From Rhizoclosmatium globosum (Eukaryota > Chytridiomycota > Chytridiomycetes > Chytridiales > Chytriomycetaceae), in the NCBI GenBank assembly GCA_002104985.1, contig MCGO01000053.1, positions 224,886 through 288,885 of the forward strand: a stretch of 64,000 nucleotides of DNA, in the 5' to 3' direction. Both the position numbers and the translations under genes were made by a program. The notes under the pieces were generated by a model that had not been told where the DNA came from, did not search any database, and saw nothing but the letters and a program-made list of their open reading frames with translations. Of the stretch, positions 58,562 through 64,000 are shown piece after piece. Each line of letters begins with the position of its first letter. Position 1 is the first letter of the stretch.

Positions 58562-59332
58562 ATGGCTGCCCACCTCCTCCTCGTCTTCCTCTATGCGTAG
58601 GCATCCGCCCTCCCACCCTCTTCTTTGTAGGGTTAGGGTTAACGCACAGCTAACCCCAACTCCTTCAGGGTTGTTGCAACGCTCCTCGACGCCAACTACA
58701 ACGCCCTCGCTTCCTGGACCCACTCGCTCCTCCGCCTCGTCGTCCCATCCGCCGCCGCCGCAAAAGCCGCCAAAGTCAAAACCGAACTGATCGCAGCAAA
58801 GAAGGTTCTCAATTCAATCAGCGCCCAGGACGAATTTGCAAAGTGGGCGAAGGAGAGACGGAGACACGATAAGCTTGAGACTGAGTATGCGAACTTGGGT
58901 GCGTCTTTGTTTTGAAGGAGAAGAGGTGTATTGATGAGTGTGTACTGTGTAGTCAAGGCTCAGGGCTCTGACAAGTCTTCATTCGAACGAACTGTCTCGT
59001 GGGGCGTTTGGATTGCCGTCTGGGCTCTTCAGGCGTTTATTATCTTGTACTACAGAAAGACCCCAATGTTCTATGTCCCAAAAAGCTTTGTGGGTCCATT
59101 TGCAAGTATGCTGAGATGGCCTTTTGCTCCAGCAGGTCTGTTCCTCTGACACCCTCTCTCAGAAGGTTTTATGACATCTGATTTCGTGCATATAGGTTCT
59201 GTTTCGGCAACCTTCTGGCTCTTTGCTTCAAAGAACGTCATTCGAAAGATCCTTACGGCCACCAAAACTATCGTTGCCTCTTCATCATCATCTGGTGTTG
59301 CCGAGAAGGAAAAAACCGTCAAGACAGAATAA
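58562..59332 (+). CDS. GET1: Get1/WRB-type tail-anchored-protein insertion receptor
   Basis: Four exons: 58562-58596, 58669-58898, 58955-59135 (approx.) and from about 59196 to 59332, about 185 residues. The diagnostic cytosolic coiled coil is clear: KKVLNSISAQDEFAKWAKERRRHDKLETEY. One helix lies at the N-terminus (AAHLLLVFLYARVVATLL) and two follow (TVSWGVWIAVWALQAFIILYY and VSATFWLFASKNVIRKIL). Get1 pairs with Get2 in the ER membrane to receive tail-anchored proteins from Get3. The first intron holds TAGGGTTAGGGTTAAC, identical to a 16-nt word in an RNase T2 intron. Confidence 0.85.
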
Positions 59333-59929
59333 AAGGGATATATGCCTGAGTTTTTCAAATAAAACATTTGTTAGGTAGGGTCTTAAAAACAAATCTGATG
59401 ATTGAGCACTGCTGTTTGCAAAATGCTTCGCTTATTTGATATCAATCCATGAAGAATTGCACACAATCGCAATGAGTCAAAATTGAAAGAAGATCGTGTT
59501 CCAATGACAATAAGTAACCATCTTGAAAAAAATGCCTAATTTTTGTTTCTAGTTTACAAAGTCTATGACAGTTGAATGGGAGTCCTAACTGAAAGCTGTG
59601 ATAGTCGGTTCTTGAAATGTGTTGACAATGGGGTCTTATTTAAATTAGGTTCAGAAGGGAGCACGAATGTTAAGAGTACAAGCAGAAGAAATCAAGGAGA
59701 TAAGTGATATTAATTCATGAGTAGAACGCAAAGTATTACCATGAAAGTTGTCAAAGTTCTCTTCCGCCCGAGCCTCCAACTCGACTATATCACAAGTCTT
59801 CCATTGAAAACAGTTGGTCATTTTTTGGAAGTTGAAGGGCCATTAGAAGAATAATTCCATTATTAAAAATATGGGTTAACATTATTGTACTGCTGTATGT
59901 GACAACAATGGTTCTTTGAAAAATTGAAG
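59333..59929. other. AT-rich intergenic region
   Basis: About 600 bp between two plus-strand genes. It contains no sensible open frame, repeat or RNA signature that I can recognise. AATAAA (59358) suits the Get1 poly(A) signal, and the right part should be the promoter of the glycosyltransferase. Confidence 0.5.
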
Positions 59930-60987
59930 ATGCGAACAACAGCAACAACTGTGGCAGTCGGAAACAAAATACCAGTCTGTCTCGCGACTATGGCCATTTT
60001 AGTTGTTTTCTCTCTTCTCAATACGTCCTTGTTCTGGGATTCTGCAGAACCATCACAAAAGAGACTGAGTATAAACCAAATTACTCCCATCAACTCTGTT
60101 TGCTTTGCAAGCGTCGACTCCAGATATAGTCAATCCGACTTTGATATTGTAGAGTTCTCAGATCTTCGTCAGATCGCAAACTATATTGCTCGTGAGCTTG
60201 AGAAGCCATTGGCAAATCAGACATTGAACCAATACTGGACGCTATCACTTTTGATCAACAAGCACTACGCTTTAAAGCATGGTTACAAGATCTTCGCATC
60301 TACTGGAGAGGAATATGTGCAAAAGCGCGCAGCTGTTGGACAGAGAATAACGTGGGATAGAGTTTACCAGCTAACAGATCTAATGAGCAACCACCCAGCA
60401 ACTAACTGTACCTGGTTTGCGTATCTCGATTCTGATGTTTACTTGTGGATGAAAAGGCATTCCCAATCACTTGACGACTACTTTTCCACAACACGAGTTG
60501 CGCCAGAATCATACAATTCCAAAGAGCGCGAGCTAAAGCGTAACGAAAGTGGAAAATATGAACCTTGGCACATGCAAAACGAGTCATTCATAGTTGGTCG
60601 GAATGGTCAAGATAGCCCTCGCCTCGGGTATCCTGGAGTCTTCATGGGTCGTAGTGACGATTATATTTGCGCTGGCCTTTTTTTGTCAAGAACAATGATA
60701 TCGGCAAGCGATTAATCAAAGATTGGATGTTTGGAGCACCCGATTTCACAGATGAGGAACGTCAGATTCACAAAAAAGCAGGACAAGAATTATTTTCGTA
60801 TGAGCAACTAGTTCTCAACAATGGAATATTTCAACGCTATTTTAATGTGTCGAGTGTCTACAGTTTCAAAGAATTTCATTATAAGTTTGAGGGGGGATTT
60901 CGGCATGTGTGGTCTGATTCAAATGACGATCGCGTGCCAATGATGGCTGCGGCGCTCAAAGAATTGGAGCTTTGGCCAGCGGAGTAA
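59930..60987 (+). CDS. GT34-like glycosyltransferase, type II membrane protein (one apparent frameshift)
   Basis: Begins with a short cytosolic end and a signal anchor (VCLATMAILVVFSLLNTSLF), the topology of a Golgi glycosyltransferase. NQYWTLSLLINKHYALKHGY, ITWDRVYQLTDLM and WFAYLDSDVYLWMK (the DxD nucleotide-sugar motif LDSD) fit the Gma12/Mnn10 (GT34) fold. The frame breaks in a run of seven T (60678-60684); with eight, AGLF continues as FVKNNDIGKRLIKDW through FRHVWSD to the stop. Corrected length 352 residues. Canonical slippery sites do not match well, so an error is likelier than programmed frameshifting. Confidence 0.72.
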
Positions 60988-61158
60988 GGAATGTATTCGT
61001 CTTGCAGTCTTTACCAATTCACAGTCTTCAACTCTTCAAACCCTTTTTGCTCTTTTTCTTTATCAAAATAATAACGAGGGATTTTGGGAAAGATCTTGTA
61101 TGGCGCGTGCTTGACATTGGTTGAGAACCAATCAGATTTTTTGTTCCAATTCAACTCA

Positions 61159-62558
<1,400 letters not shown>

Positions 62559-62772
62559 TGGGAGTGGAGTTTGGTTAACTGCAAAAGGGATACTCTGAAG
62601 CTACAATCACACGCTTCGTAATTTCGTTTTCTATTATTGGGTGTCGGAAAATAAAATCACTAATTTCTGGGATACTGGCGCTCAGCTCGCGCTCGGCGCT
62701 CTATTTGAAATCATGGTTTCATTGACCCTGAAAATCATTGTTCCCATCCAAGAAATTTGCCGAAATCCAAAA

Positions 62773-63855
62773 ATGTCTACTCATCGTGCTGCTCTGTGCC
62801 CTGGTAAAGGATCCCCGCTCGAGATTGTCGACCGTCCAACTCCTGTTCCGGGGCCAAACCAAGTCGTTGTTGAATCCAAGGCACTTGCCGTCAATCCCGT
62901 AGATTACAGTGAGAACTTCTTGTCTTTCCTATCTGTCCCTGTGACTAACATCAAAAACCAACCAGTTATGCGTGACGGCTTCCAAGTGGGTTCTTGGCCA
63001 GTCGTTCTTGGCTCTGATGTGGCTGGAATCGTGTCCGCTGTTGGCAATCAAGTCACGAACGTCAAAGTCGGCGATCGCGTCTTGGCTTATGCGCAGGCCT
63101 TTGCTATGAAGGGGAAGCCCGACTTTGGAGCGTTCCAGGAACAGGTCCTTGTTCCTTCTCATCTGGTTGTTCCTATTCCTGGCGACTTGACGTTCACGGA
63201 CGCGGCGACGTTGCCGCTCGCTGTGTATACTACTGCTACGGGTTATTTTGTCCAGTTGGGAGTTCCAAGAGCTGGGTATAGCCCTGCTGATAAGAAGGCG
63301 GTGATTGTGTGGGGAGCTGGAGGTAGTATCGGTACTGTTGCCGTTCAAGTAGCCAAGATTCTTGGGTTTACTGTTTACGCGACTGCAAGCAAGACTCATC
63401 ACGAGTATTTGAAGAGTCTTGGCGCTCACAAGTGCTTTGATTACAAGGATGCTGGGGTTGTTGATGACATTGTGAATACGGTCAAAGCGGATGGGTTTGT
63501 GTTGGATATGGGGTACTTAGCAACTGGAGATGTGAGTTTGATTGTTGAAACGTTGGGTAAGTTTGGAGTAAAGGGTGCTAAAGTTGCAAGTGCCCCATTC
63601 TCATTCAAAATGCTTTGGTGGAAAGTGTACAACTGGGGTGGAGTGGGTGTCGAGTTTGTGGATCAGCCAGCCAAAGATGCAGACAGCTTTTATGAGTTTG
63701 TGTATTCAAACTGGTTGAAAGATCTCTTGAAGAACAGACGCCTAGTTGCGAGTCCAAAAGTTGAGATTGTTTCAGGTGGGCTCAGTGGATTGGAGGCTGC
63801 ACTTGGAAAGTTGAAAATGGGAGTTAGTGGAATCAAACTTGTTGTTCACTTTTAA
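62773..63855 (+). CDS. Zinc-type alcohol dehydrogenase-like reductase (enoyl-reductase/ToxD-like MDR)
   Basis: A single exon, 360 residues from MSTHRAALCPGKG (ATG 62773; further in-frame ATGs upstream are less likely). It shows the MDR fold: VVVESKALAVNPVDY, VLGSDVAGIVSAVGNQV, VGDRVLAYA, the Rossmann VIVWGAGGSIGTVAVQVAK and a closing SGIKLVVHF. The structural and catalytic zinc cysteines of true alcohol dehydrogenases are missing, and NPVDY is the signature of zinc-free trans-enoyl-reductase/ToxD-like members. Its substrate cannot be stated. The rest of the window (63856-64000) shows only a 3' region. Confidence 0.82.
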   Translation: MSTHRAALCPGKGSPLEIVDRPTPVPGPNQVVVESKALAVNPVDYSENFLSFLSVPVTNIKNQPVMRDGFQVGSWPVVLGSDVAGIVSAVGNQVTNVKVGDRVLAYAQAFAMKGKPDFGAFQEQVLVPSHLVVPIPGDLTFTDAATLPLAVYTTATGYFVQLGVPRAGYSPADKKAVIVWGAGGSIGTVAVQVAKILGFTVYATASKTHHEYLKSLGAHKCFDYKDAGVVDDIVNTVKADGFVLDMGYLATGDVSLIVETLGKFGVKGAKVASAPFSFKMLWWKVYNWGGVGVEFVDQPAKDADSFYEFVYSNWLKDLLKNRRLVASPKVEIVSGGLSGLEAALGKLKMGVSGIKLVVHF

Positions 63856-64000
63856 GGCTTTTCACTTTTAATTCTAATAAACCGATAATTCTGGCAAAAT
63901 TATTTTGTTATGGATTGTTCTGACGGGCACTTCGCAACACTATGTCTACGAGCATGCCTTGAAGCCTAGCCCTCCAAGCTGTTCTCTCACTTATCGCGCC

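Noticed and set aside
58628..58643. Interstitial telomere or chromosome end
   Set aside because: Only two hexamer units, inside an intron with normal genes on both sides. Kept only as an intron-motif observation.

Overview
The window is nuclear DNA of an early-diverging, probably zoosporic (chytrid-type) fungus. This is an inference. The genes carry many short spliceosomal introns (about 42-95 nt) with GT...AG ends, and the protein families are fungal (DHA2-type MFS pumps, RNase T2, Get1, Jsn1-type Puf protein). Two genes are tied to cilia or flagella: a TTLL9-like tubulin glutamylase and PACRG. That combination points to a fungus with a flagellated stage. No RNA genes, transposons or CRISPR arrays were recognised.

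Layout. 1-6.1 kb: an array of seven small same-strand genes for Pro/Gln-rich proteins, most with PPxY motifs and a Cys-rich or hydrophobic tail, then a PH-domain protein. 6.1-16.7 kb: an F-box/ankyrin protein, three MFS pumps and an ACC-synthase-like aminotransferase whose 819-nt intron is filled with degenerate repeats. 17.3-32.9 kb: a single-pass membrane protein, an RRM+Pumilio protein, TTLL9, an EXORDIUM-like secreted protein, prolidase, a pinin-like protein, PACRG, an unknown GPI-type protein and protein phosphatase inhibitor 2. 33.0-39.5 kb: four more MFS copies (two intact or nearly so, one broken, one 3' fragment). 39.6-40.75 kb: secreted RNase T2. 40.8-52.2 kb: six tandem G-protein alpha subunits, with twinfilin between the fifth and sixth. 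52.3-64 kb: a very-long-chain 3-ketoacyl-CoA-reductase-like SDR, CCT8, two tandem KGILK/coiled-coil proteins, Get1, a GT34-like glycosyltransferase, a ZnT5/Msc2-type zinc transporter and a zinc-type alcohol dehydrogenase family protein.

The strongest themes are local tandem gene-family expansions: the small PPxY proteins, the MFS pumps and the G-alpha subunits. The G-alpha array suggests a diversified GPCR signalling repertoire, which would suit chemotactic zoospores (inference). A second theme is technical. Several otherwise intact genes (G-alpha 2, the SDR three times, the GT34 enzyme, the zinc transporter) are interrupted by apparent one-base losses, mostly in homopolymers, which looks more like consensus sequencing error than decay. 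One MFS copy instead carries an 11-nt deletion, a one-base loss and a nonsense codon and is probably a true pseudogene.

The best candidate for something undescribed is the small-protein array at 1.15-4.9 kb. Exon joins were made by hand from splice signals and reading frame; joins described as uncertain should be treated so.
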